From contig JARBJD010000039.1 in NCBI GenBank assembly GCA_033064195.1, positions 248,001 to 312,000 of the forward strand: 64,000 bases of DNA, read 5' to 3'. Below are positions 53,936 to 63,900 of this stretch, in pieces. Position 1 is the first letter of the stretch; every line of letters starts with the position of its first letter. The position numbers were made by a program, and so were the translations under genes. The notes under the pieces are model-generated. The model did not search any database. It was not told the DNA's origin and worked only from the letters and a program-made list of their open reading frames with translations. Source of the DNA: Blattamonas nauphoetae. Its lineage: Eukaryota > Preaxostyla > Oxymonadida.

Positions 53936-54132
53936 ATTTCTCTTCTCCACTTGTGCGCTTTTCTCCATTTAATTCTGTAATTATTCTGAACACTCGTCTC
54001 TCACTTCCAGTGCTAATCCATTCCACACTACCGTTTATCTGGGAGAGTAATGAGATTATTGTTTGCCACAAATAAAAGTGTTTTGCCCAATGGTACGTTA
54101 GGATGTTCCATCATGGAGATTTGGGTTGATCC

Positions 54133-54874
54133 ATGTCAATCTCCTTGCTACATGTAATCCTCGCCTCCCTCTCTTGTACAGGGGAAGAATATCTGAAATT
54201 GTTCAATACGAAGGGACTTGTCAAGCCAGAGTTTCTTTCATTCTCCTCTAGATCTCATTCATTGTTAGGGATAAACCTTATGAGGTTGTTCGGCAATCAT
54301 TTACGTACCTCTACAACTTCCGAAAGCCCCTGCTGAGCTCTCTATGTACATCTGGTTATGATACCAATTGTATCGCCCTTCTTCGTTCTTCACAAGGAAC
54401 ATGCTCTTGCATGGGAGTCCTTGATAATGAAGATATCTCTCTTCTCCCGGATGATAAGGGCTTCAAAATCCGATGTATATTCATCTTCTTTTTCCATTTT
54501 TCATTCTTTAATTAGATACAAATCCACTACAAGGGTACTCGACTGATGTTACAGTTACTTGCGCAAAAACACATGTATTTACTGTCGTTGACACTGGAAA
54601 CTCCCTAAACATCACCATAGAAGACAAAGCAGGCTGTCGCGGTGGTGGTGGAATTGGATGGGGCTGGATCTTTCTGATTGCCCTGCTTGCATCAATTGTC
54701 TTATTCTTAGCGATTGGAATTCCAATCAACGCTATAGCACGGAAAAAGAAGGGTGTTGAAATCATTCCTTTATTTGCCTTGTGGGTTTCTCTCCCAAGGC
54801 TCGTCCTGGAAGGTGTGAAATGCTTGTTCTCTCCGTGCAAAAAGAAGAGGCAAGGTTTCTCGGATATCGAGTGA
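54133..54874 (+). CDS. MRH-domain type I membrane protein (cation-dependent mannose-6-phosphate receptor / Atg27-like)
   Basis: Exons 54133-54219, 54252-54474 and 54516-54874 (introns 32 and 41 nt, phases closed) give 222 aa. The N-terminus MSISLLHVILASLSCTG is a signal peptide. The lumenal part has seven Cys (SLCTSGYDTNC, GTCSCMGVL, YSTDVTVTCAK, KAGC), as in MRH domains. A glycine-rich GGGGIGWGWIFLIALLASIV leads into one TM helix. The cytosolic juxtamembrane segment GVEIIPLFALWVSLPRLVLE closely matches the G-x-E-x-[IL]-P-x-x-x-F-W-x-x-[LI]-P consensus of CD-MPR and Atg27 proteins. Such proteins sort hydrolases or membranes between Golgi and endolysosomes. A spliced variant lacking 28 nt at 54159 is possible but would spoil the signal peptide. 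Confidence 0.75.
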
Positions 54875-55066
54875 ACATTTCATCAAATCATATTTCTAAT
54901 CTATCAATTTTCTTCACTATTGTTTCTTTGAGCAGTTATCTCACATTTGCTGTCACTTTGTTTTTGAATCGTGGATTCCCCACTCCATTTTGTGAGATGA
55001 ATAAACGAAGAATAGAAAAGAGGGATGACAATAAGAAGGTGACGCTTCCACACGCAGACGAGGGAG

Positions 55067-55504
55067 TTAACCTTCTGCAACAAGCTTCTGCGCGAGTGAT
55101 GATGTGGACTCCTGTGTCTGCTCAATTTCATTCTGAGTTCTTCGGAGGAGGTGTTCAACCTCGGCAATTTCATTGATCTGGTCTGCAAGTGAGTTTACAA
55201 TGATTGAATTATTCTCACTGGTCCTTGCACAGTATTGTTCCCAGAGTTGATGTGATTGTTCTGTGAATTCTGAAGATGGCAAGAAGAGAAGTGCAGAAAA
55301 ACTTGAAAACACACTCTGAAGGACTGCTGACATCCGAGTTTGGAGGGCCTCAATTTTTTGTTCCATCGATTTCACCCATTCAAGATCAGCGTCCGATTCT
55401 GACGGAGATGAAACTGTGAATGGTGAAACAGGTTCAATTTTTGGAGGAGGTGATGGCTTGATAGATTTTGGGGCTTTATCACCTCCAAACTTGCGGGTCG
55501 TCAT
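55067..55504 (-). CDS. small coiled-coil protein
   Basis: The unspliced frame encodes 145 aa. A 45-nt stretch, 55314-55270 (GTGTGT...CTTCAG, phase 1, no stop), is probably an intron; removing it joins two halves of a continuous coiled coil (KIEALQTRMSAVLQ / KFTEQSHQLWEQYC) and gives 130 aa. A second helix (INEIAEVEHLLRRTQNEIEQ) follows. The first 35 residues are Lys/Pro/Ser-rich and disordered (KPSPPPKIEPVSP). No family recognised; a subunit of a larger complex is a guess. Lies convergent to the MRH receptor gene, 192 bp away. Confidence 0.55.
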   Translation of the reverse strand: MTTRKFGGDKAPKSIKPSPPPKIEPVSPFTVSSPSESDADLEWVKSMEQKIEALQTRMSAVLQSVFSSFSALLFLPSSEFTEQSHQLWEQYCARTSENNSIIVNSLADQINEIAEVEHLLRRTQNEIEQTQESTSSLAQKLVAEG

Positions 55505-55709
55505 GCGGTGAGTTGTCGATCATTTTCTTGCATCCCAACATAAAATTTGTCAACTCGTTAAATGTGAATGGATCTGAATGGAAAGTCACCATTTCCATGC
55601 GATTCCTCCTTTCAGTCCATATGGTCAACAGTAAGACCAAGAATGAACGAATTTGCGACTAATCAGAAATAAAATGGACATTGGGGTGAGATAAACTAAA
55701 AATTGTCGA

Positions 55710-57567
55710 TTAATCGGAGCTAACTCCATCACTTTCATCATAATATGAAGGACCAAAACGCTCTTCCCATCTTTCACTCACACGAGAACTCAATTCATCA
55801 CGATCGTCTCGATAGCTTCTTCTGGAAAGGGGCCTATCAAAAGGCTTCGCTCGATTCTTAATTGCCGAGTATTGCTTCTGAGAAATCACAGCATAGTCGC
55901 GATTCGACGATCTGCTTGATGGGCGAGATCGAGACGATTGAGAGCGTTTCCTCGATACAGGTCTTGGTTGTTTCTGATATCCGAACTGGACAGCAGAGCG
56001 ACGCCCAGAATAATAATCATCAACATCAGCATCATCATCGTCGGGTGTGCTGTCGAGTTGTTCCTCGTGGAGTCTTCGTTGATATCTCAGATCATCCGCG
56101 AGCTGCTCGTAATCATCAAGCTCAGGATAGTACGCTTCCTGATAGAGACGGAAGAGACGGATATTGTCATCACTGCTCAAATCCTGTCCCAGTCGTTCTT
56201 CGAACACATCCATGAACTGATAAATGTTATGGAGTTTACCCAGCCGTTCCCTGCGTTCAGCATCCGAAACATATTGACGTTCCATCTTCAGCTCTCTGTT
56301 TCTCAAGAGAGGAGTGCTGATATGTCTTCCGCGGACACCGAACGGGAGCGACCCTCGACGCCTGCCTCTGGAATCATCATAATCACCCGATCCAATCGAA
56401 GGGAGATACGAGAGCTCCGAGCTGTTTGAATCATCCGACAATTCTGGGTCTTCTTCATAGTCTGTTGATGACGTCGATGATCGCCGGAAGCCAACACGGG
56501 AAGGAGGATATTCCCCTTCATGTGAAATTGGACGAGCGGTTCTTGGACGCCGGTCAGAACGATGAGACGTCTCAGGAGGACGTTCAGAGCTGATATGGTT
56601 GATGGATTGCTTCAATCTGTCGATGTCTTGGAGTTTGAGCTCAAGATCCTGTCGGAGTGCTTCGATCGTTGTTCTATCCGCGGTGAGTTCCTCAATAATA
56701 TTGTGCTGTTGATTGAGAGTCTTTTGAAGTGATGTTATCTCAGAGCTAGCATCGTTGAGGATCGGTCTTTGAATATCGTCTTCAGGGTTCTAAAGACAAG
56801 GATTATAAAAGAGAAAAGATAATACTTCCAATCTTTGAAGAAGATGATGAATAACTCGATCTCGCTTTGTCCGAATGTCCATAAGAACCTGAACTTCCGG
56901 GAAAAGTGAGTTGATCAATTGGGAGTATTCAAGCACTGCATTGTGAATGAGTTCAATTCCTGTGGGTTTGGGATCATTTGGATCACCGGACGTATCAATC
57001 TTCACTTTTGATGGGTCGACAAGAGAGATGAGACCCGCTTGCCAAAGATCGAAGGTCCTTAATTGTGAAGAAAGATGAGAGCAATTGACAATACGTACCG
57101 TTTCATTGGGCAACAGAACAAAATCTCTTTGTCGTGAGTGAGAATAGTGATTGCATAGGGAAGAGAGGAATTCTTGAGAACATCCTGGTTTTCAACATCA
57201 TCGTCAAAATCCTTTCACAGTAAAGAAACAAAAACGAGACAATAAAACAATGTGATAAGAGAGGGCAATGGTGAATTCAGAGAAAAAGGAAACTGTTGGG
57301 CGAGAGATGATGAGATGAGTGATTTCATCGATCTGGATTTGATGGGATTCTGGAACTTGGAGGACATCATTTTTCGGATTCATCCAATACAAGACTGTTT
57401 CGTCACTGCTTAAGCAGAGCCAGCGAAGATGGAGACCATTTGGTTCATTCAGGAGAACGAGATCACCTATAAAGAGGGGAAAAGGTCAAAAAATGAAACG
57501 TGATCGAAAGAAATGTACCTTTACCCATGAGAAGATGGGCTTCATCGATAAATGATCGTGATGCCAT
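55710..57567 (-). CDS. PH-domain coiled-coil protein, five exons
   Basis: Exons 57567-57519, 57466-57294, 57211-57099, 57057-56826 and 56789-55710 (introns 52, 82, 41 and 36 nt; all phases agree) give 548 aa. The first 115 residues form a pleckstrin-homology domain: LLMGKGDLVLLNEPN, LHLRWLCLSSDETVLYW, IQIDEITHLIISRPT, PYAITILTHDKEILFCC, and the hallmark terminal helix TFDLWQAGLISLV with its invariant Trp. A helical region and a coiled coil (ITSLQKTLNQQHNIIEELTA, LRQDLELKLQDIDRLKQ) follow. The tail is Arg/Ser/Asp-rich and disordered, with many RS and YDD patches. PH domains bind phosphoinositides or proteins; the role here, perhaps membrane- or cytoskeleton-linked, is inferred. None of the exons alone shows the PH fold. 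Confidence 0.75.
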
Positions 57568-58231
57568 TGAAGATGACAAATGGAGTTGCTCGACCCTTAA
57601 TTCAAAAATCATCAACCTTCCGTTCAATTCAGACTTTAATCTTCCTTTTCACCACTCTACTCCGATCTATGAACATCAATTCTGAGTGAGTTCGTTGTAT
57701 TTGCCCCACTACGTCTCACTCGACTTCGCACATGACTTTGAACATTGAATGATGACATGGAAATGAACAAATGGTTTCTCAAATTTGGGAGATTAATCAA
57801 ATGATATCAAATCATTTCTGTGCTCAGCCTGACTTTCTTGTTGATTTGTTGTTTCTCTCAGCGCTCCTACTGTTCTCTTTCTGCTTGAAATCAATGAAGA
57901 AGAAAGGAACTTTTTTGGAGAATCATGCGGTGACTTTTGCCCAATGATACTTTTTCGATGTGACAGCAGTCGATTTTGTCGGATTATCGGCATCGTTATT
58001 TAGTGTACACTTTGATCTCGAAAGTTCGCATTTTCACGTACGAATCGTTCGTGACACTATTATCAACTGATACCAAAAAGTTGCGGATGTAGAGTGCAGA
58101 GATATTCCAGATTTATACAGCATTAAAGTCTTTCTGATGCGTCATTTTGCATTTCTCCAAACAAAGAGGATACACCGAGAAAAGAAAGGTCCTCGAAACA
58201 AAACGAGTAACAACAGAGCCTTCCAAATCAA
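57568..58231. other. intergenic, no gene
   Basis: About 660 bp holding the promoter of the PH-domain gene and the 3' flank of the first cyclin. The final 120 bp (CCAAACAAAGAG..., CAGAGCCTTCC...) recur downstream of the second cyclin and are part of the tandem duplication. No other feature seen. Confidence 0.5.
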
Positions 58232-58936
58232 TCAAAAGGTGTGTAAGTCGGAAACAGGACGTAATGTGTCAGAGTGAAGCCGATAATCGATCAAAAACAG
58301 AAAGCGAGCTTCAGATTCATTAATCACAGATAATGGAACTTGGAGTGCATGTGCCCACCACAGATTTGAATGTGGAACATCCACATTCATTTTTTCTGAG
58401 AGGATACATGACACTAACAAAACAGTTCCAAGATTTCGTTGACAAAGAAGAGGTGTTTCATCGGGTCCACGGTGCTGTGTTCGCAATGAGAATCTCCGGA
58501 AAAGATTCAGCGCATGGATGATATCATTTATTGTCATCCTTGTCTTGCGCATCACTTCAGAAAAGAAAGAGGCAAAAGCATCGTCGAGAACACGAATGTC
58601 GGTAGTGTTTTTGAGTATTGATTCTGAAAGTCCGACAATAAACCTGGTAAGGTTTTGTGAGATTGAATGCAATGAATGGTGAGAATATATGTGAATCTTG
58701 GACGACTTTGGCTTTCTGGTAAATTTCTGAATAGATAATGTGGATTCCGTCACACGATATGCTCTAAGGAAAAAGAGATATGAAAAGAGAATGATAATTG
58801 ACGAAATAATGTTCGAAGATACTCGTACAACGATTCTGGATGCATCTAAATTAAAAGAAAGTCCTAGAATGGGTGGCACTTTCCACAATGACGAAACGTT
58901 TGTATAACACTTGAAACAGTTATTCGACATGAACAT
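58232..58936 (-). CDS. cyclin (PHO80/PCL-like), tandem copy 1
   Basis: 234 aa from the first in-frame ATG (58936). The last 150 residues form a cyclin box of the PHO80/PCL type: FFSEVMRKTRMTINDIIHAL, NLFRRFSL, LVSCILSEKMNVDVPHSN, WWAHALQVPLSVINESEARF and LIDYRLH, matching the family's hallmark K...D....N..WA.......E..FL..ld..L. Such cyclins activate Cdk5/Pho85-type kinases in cell-cycle or nutrient control. The N-terminal 90 residues are hydrophobic in places (SSIIILFSYLFFLRAY) and differ from copy 2; they may hide a short intron, but no junction closed in phase. The cyclin box is almost the same as in copy 2. Confidence 0.8.
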   Translation of the reverse strand: MFMSNNCFKCYTNVSSLWKVPPILGLSFNLDASRIVVRVSSNIISSIIILFSYLFFLRAYRVTESTLSIQKFTRKPKSSKIHIYSHHSLHSISQNLTRFIVGLSESILKNTTDIRVLDDAFASFFSEVMRKTRMTINDIIHALNLFRRFSLRTQHRGPDETPLLCQRNLGTVLLVSCILSEKMNVDVPHSNLWWAHALQVPLSVINESEARFLFLIDYRLHSDTLRPVSDLHTF

Positions 58937-59179
58937 GAGCGATTTTCCGTATCTACACTGTACCACACTCTTTCTGATTTTGTATTTTGTGTTATCTTGA
59001 ATTACGAAATATTGGGCCTAGTTTGCATTTATCCAAACAAAGAGTACACAGAGTCGCATATGTGATAATGATTCAGCGAACATAGTATACAGTTAGAAAG
59101 GAAAGTTCTTCTGAACAATACCATCGCGAGAAAAGAATGCAAGAACAGAATTCGTTAATATATACATCAAAACTAGCTA

Positions 59180-59788
59180 CTACAGAGCCTTCCGAATAAA
59201 TGAAACTGTGTTCGAGTCGGAAACCGGGAGTAATGTGTCAGAGTGAAGCCGATAATCGATTGAAGACAGAAATAGAATTTCTGATTCATTGATCACAGAC
59301 AGTGGAACATCGAGGGTACTCGCCCACCAATGATTTGCATGTGGAACGTCTACATTCATTTTTTCGGACAGCATGCAAGATATCAACAAGACAGTCCCGA
59401 GATTTCGTTGACAAAGAAGAGGTGTTTCATCGGGTCCACGGTGCTCTGTTCGCAATGAGAATCTCCGGAAAAGATTCAGTGCATGGATGATATCATTTAT
59501 TGTCATCCTTGTCCTGCGCATCACTTCAGAAAAGAAAGAGGTGAAGGCATCATTGAGAACATGGATGTCGGGATGGCTGTTGAGTATTGATTCTGAAAGT
59601 CCGACCACGAACCTGCTGAGGTTCTGTGAGAGAATGTTGACAGTTGCCAGTGAAAACAACGGTTTATTTGACGAGTCGAGTTCCGAAGTGTGAGTTGGTA
59701 ACGATTGAGTTGATTCTTTCATGATGTGTGTTCTGAATCCTGTAAAGGGAATATAATGGGCGATGGTTGGAAAAAAAATGGGGTTCAT
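59180..59788 (-). CDS. cyclin (PHO80/PCL-like), tandem copy 2
   Basis: 202 aa from the first ATG (59788). The cyclin box is nearly identical to copy 1: FFSEVMRRTRMTINDIIHAL, LSEKMNVDVPHANHWWAS, LSVINESEILFLSSIDYRLH. The N-terminus (THIMKESTQSLPTHTSELDS) is unrelated or strongly diverged, so the pair shares a conserved binding module with different leaders. The true start may be further upstream through splicing (an ATG frame from 59891 reads MISPTVDYFSFQSRLEP), but I could not confirm a junction. Orientation and shared 3' flank show a tandem duplication. Confidence 0.78.
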   Translation of the reverse strand: MNPIFFPTIAHYIPFTGFRTHIMKESTQSLPTHTSELDSSNKPLFSLATVNILSQNLSRFVVGLSESILNSHPDIHVLNDAFTSFFSEVMRRTRMTINDIIHALNLFRRFSLRTEHRGPDETPLLCQRNLGTVLLISCMLSEKMNVDVPHANHWWASTLDVPLSVINESEILFLSSIDYRLHSDTLLPVSDSNTVSFIRKAL

Positions 59789-60048
59789 ACACGAAAATCG
59801 GTTCCAGACGGCTCTGAAAAGAAAAGTAGTCAACTGTGGGTGAGATCATGGTTCGATTGTTGGTTGGACGTAAAACTGGCAGGAACAGCAATCCAGGAAA
59901 ACTATGTCCACAATATTGAAGAAAAAGCTAAAACAAATCGCCCCGGATTTAGTGAACAAATTGTTCTGGAGTGAAACAACAATCACAAAACAATTGGCTG
60001 ATAGGGTACGTTTGACTGGCGAGGTACAAACGGTCCAAAAAAAGGCAT

Positions 60049-60130
60049 GGGTTCGGTATGTATGGCAAAGTTCGGTTTGTATGGCACAGGTTCGGTATGT
60101 ATGGCTAAGTTCGGTATGTATGTCACGAGT
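60049..60130 (+). repeat. short tandem repeat, about 19-20 bp unit, four copies
   Basis: Units GTTCGGTATGTATGGCAAA, GTTCGGTTTGTATGGCACAG, GTTCGGTATGTATGGCTAA and GTTCGGTATGTATGTCACGA lie head to tail, preceded by AAAAAAAGGCATGG. The same block occurs inverted at 60919-60968. Confidence 0.8.
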
Positions 60131-60918
60131 TTCCAATGACTGCTAAAGTCTTGCAAAGCCCGCTAGCTCGACCTTTTTCACTTTTTCTCCTAGATTCGTC
60201 GATTTCAACACACTTTTCATTTAAAAGGAGAGAGAAACGAATGAATGTGAAGTGAAGATGGACTACGTGAATGCATTGCGACAGAATGGCTGTTGTATGT
60301 TTGTTCAATGTGGAAACTGTCTTTGTTCTGGTCCATGCCGTCGACTTTGAGATTTTCATTCCTTTTTGTTTGTGGTCATCAGTCCTTCTCAAAACATGAA
60401 AATCTGGTTAATATCAGATCAATGAGCGGTATCATCAATAGAGATTCGAGATTTGTCACGTGGAAAAGTGAAATCCGTGTGATGAAAAAAGGAATGGGCT
60501 TTTCATTCGAGTATGTTGCATATCACTTTTCTAACATATTAGATCACTCTCTAAATACAATATTATTGACGTTTCTGAAATGACTATTGAGTAGTAGCTG
60601 AAATGAGATAGAAAAGTTAGATCTTCACTTTTCTCAAAATTGTCTCACTTTTTTCTTCCTCACCAGGATATCCTATCATTGCATCGAGATTCTTCTTTGA
60701 TAGATCTGTTAGAGGTGATATCTTGATATTTGTTGTCTACATCGAATCATAGATCCAAAAAATTGACAAACATGGATTTGTCCGGCTTCGCGTTTTATCC
60801 TCTGAGTTAAAATCAAGGCTCGTTGAAATTTCAAGAGATAATGTATATTCTCCCTTCTCCACATCTCATCGCATTCGTGCATTTTGGACTCTTCTATACA
60901 GTTAGGAAAACCAAAAAG
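60131..60918. other. sequence between inverted short-repeat blocks, no gene
   Basis: About 790 bp without a recognisable coding region; frames up to 96 codons show no motif. It is flanked by inverted copies of the GTTCGG repeat, so it could be the interior of a small non-autonomous element, but no transposase, target-site duplication or second copy is visible. Confidence 0.35.
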
Positions 60919-60968
60919 ACATACGTGCCGAACTTTACCATACGTGCCGAACCCATGCCCAAAAAAAT
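60919..60968 (-). repeat. inverted copy of the GTTCGG repeat block
   Basis: On the minus strand this reads TTTTTTTGGGCATGGGTTCG followed by two GTTCGGCACGTATGG units. It matches the left block at about 34 of 40 positions, including the poly-T/A lead and GGCATGG. The changes concentrate at the TAT/CAC positions. Confidence 0.75.
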
Positions 60969-60994
60969 CAATAATCTCTAAAAGTCTCAGATCC

Positions 60995-63900
60995 TCAAAG
61001 CCACAGTTGAGAACTCATGCGAGATGCACAGTCATCGTTCGTCAACCCCAGTCGAGCCATCATTGTTTCAAACAAGGTCCGTTCCTCCATTCCGATTGAC
61101 GAACGTCGATAGAACTGAACGACAGAACGAGGAACGTTTGCCGAATTGACGTCAGGAACCGAATTAAGGACAGATTGTGGGGCAGCCTGTTGAAGGAATG
61201 AGCTGAGACTGAAGTCATCAGAAGTGATGTGCGGTTGGATCCACGTTGAACAGAACTGTCGTGTTTTGTCCAACGATGGCCGTTTTCTGGAGCTTGAGTT
61301 CACAAAGTCAAGAAGCTTCTTGAACAGAGTTGCATGCTGTTTGAGATGATCGTGTTTCACAGCGATTGGGTACGAATACTTGTCCATCATTTCTTCCTCG
61401 TCGGAGAAGATGGCGATGGTTAGAAGAATGAGCTCATCCATGATTTGATCAATCTCTTCTGGCTTCCTTTTCTGTTCGATTAGATTGAGCATCTCAACAA
61501 GTGTCGAATGTAGCTTCTCTTTGAGTGTATCGAATCGAACAACATTCGTTTGGAGCTCTTAAGACCATTCCAGGCTCTTCTTTTCGGTTGATTTGGCCAA
61601 TCTCGATAATTGGCCAGCCAAAACTTCGATTTTGTTCAGTCGCGTTGGAAGTGGAATGAAGAAGATCAACGCGAGAACCAGTTCGGCGAGTGACACAGCC
61701 ACAATCATGATTACCAGCGCTGTCTGGTACAGAGTTGTGAGTGAACCTTGTTCGTCTTGGAGAATGGTGTCGATCTGTCTCAAACTGTCTTGGATGTCTT
61801 GTCGTGTGAGGTTGATAAGAAACGTCACGTCCTGGTCTTCGTATTTCGTTGAGAATGTGTCGTCGAAGGTCAGTTGGACTGATCCGATGAGCACTTTCGA
61901 GATCACTTCAAGCAATCCACTGAATTCCCCATCAAAATCCCCCAACCTTCCCTCCTCATCACACTTTGTCCGATCCTCAATAAAACATGAATCCTGTCTT
62001 GTATTAATCATGTTAATCTCTCTGAATCGACCACGCGCTCCTCGCGTGTTGAGATTGTCGTAGAATTCGTCTCCCGTGAGAGTGTCTGGCACACTTCCGT
62101 ACAGAAATCTGGTTCCCATGTTCGTGAGGAGCAGCACACATCGAGTTATGGCCTCGTCCAACTTGGATACGTCATGCATGAACTCCGTATCTGTCACTCC
62201 GACTTCCGGTTCTTGGGTCTTGTAACAAGGAATAAAGGGTGCGATCAGACAATACATTTATTTAACTCCATTTCAGTTTTTCTCCACTTCACAAAACTGC
62301 AGTTCAGAACTTCTCAAATTGAATCAATGATTTAGTGATCGGTGTTCAGCTATAGTTGGTGAGAACTGTGGCTTGCGAACCCATAATTCACTCCGATCAT
62401 CACCAAATTCAGACCTCACAACAGCTTTCACTTCAAATAATGTCCCTTGTTTCTCCTATCTCATTTTTGTAACTTGTTTTCCTTCAACATTAATTTCAAT
62501 TCGCAAAACACCGACGATCTAACCTTACATCAATTTGGCAAGACCCAAGAACCGGAAGCAGGAGTGACAGATTGTTCAGAATCACTGTGGAATATTTCGT
62601 CGTCTCAAAAAGTAAGGTTTGATTCTGCGGGTCTGACAGCCTAAATTCGGTCGGCTTCAGACGCAGAATATCAAACCCAATAAGAAGATTGAAGTAAGAG
62701 CGTCGATACCCGCTCAAAATGATGAGTCGGGATATCTCTGGGATAGATACAATGCCAACGAAAGAAAATATGAAAACAGAGTACGAAATCACCAGGAAAA
62801 GGATGATTCCGATTGTGAGCGAGGCAACGATCGATTTCGGGACAATCGATCCCGTTTCTTCCAAACGCTCGGCAACGTGTTGTTCACGGGCCTCTTGTTC
62901 TTTCAGATCAGCGTCTGTTTCACCGACGACGACGTCTTCATCATTCTTAAAGATGGAGTCCACGTCGTTGTCGGTGTATGTGAGTTGGTTGTCCGCTTGG
63001 TTTAAGACTTTCTCCATTCTGGTCTGTTGAGCGGTGGCAGACTGTGTGGAAACAGAGCACAGAATTCGAAGTTGTTCCCTGCCAAGTTTGTTGACTGTGC
63101 GGATCTTCAAACAGATTGGAAGAGCAGCACAGACAAACAAAACGAGTGTTGTCAGAAGCAGCAGCACCATCTGAACTGTCCCACCAACCACAGCGCGTTG
63201 AGAGATGCTGTCCATTGTCTTCGACGACAGATCCTTCACTTCCTCCAAAAGTGGGAGATGAAAGTTCATGTGCACTTCCAGAAGTGTCTTCTCAAACTCA
63301 TCTCGGTCGGTGTAGATTTGTTTCACACTGCCCAGAAATGCTTCGCTGGGTTCGACAGCCCGATAGAGCAACTGTCGAAGAGTCATCAATTCTTCAGATC
63401 GCTCTTGAAGCTCTCCACCACTCATTTTGGAGGGAATCGAGTAAACAATCGTTGGAATGTTGAGCTGGTCAGTGGACGAACCTCGAAAGAATGGCTGGAC
63501 GAACTGGTTGTATGTGTTGAATGCTTCCTCCGAATCGTCCATCGTCTTCTCCATCTTCTGAACATACAACCTCTCCAGATCCGATGATGGGTTGTCCGGA
63601 TCAGCGACGAACGAGGAGAGATGATGCATTGTCGTGAAGAAGAATGCCAAATCTTCGCCAGAGGTCGAGATGAACAATCCCTCTCGGATCAGTTTTGATT
63701 CACTTTCGTATGCAACAAAATCGGCATGCGAAACCGTGAAAGAGACAATCGTGATGGCGAGCACAACAAGCAATGCAGAAACGACAAACATATAAATCAG
63801 AATTGATGACTTTATATGGATTGTGTTTGTGTTTGGGAAATTCTTGATCAGAACCTCGATTTGGTTGCTTCCGGACACATCATTCAGTGGTTGTTCTTTG

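Noticed and set aside
58780-58850. Intron in cyclin copy 1 between a GTACGAGTATC donor and a TTTTTCCTTAG acceptor
   Set aside because: None of the candidate donors matches the acceptor phase, so the open frame was kept.
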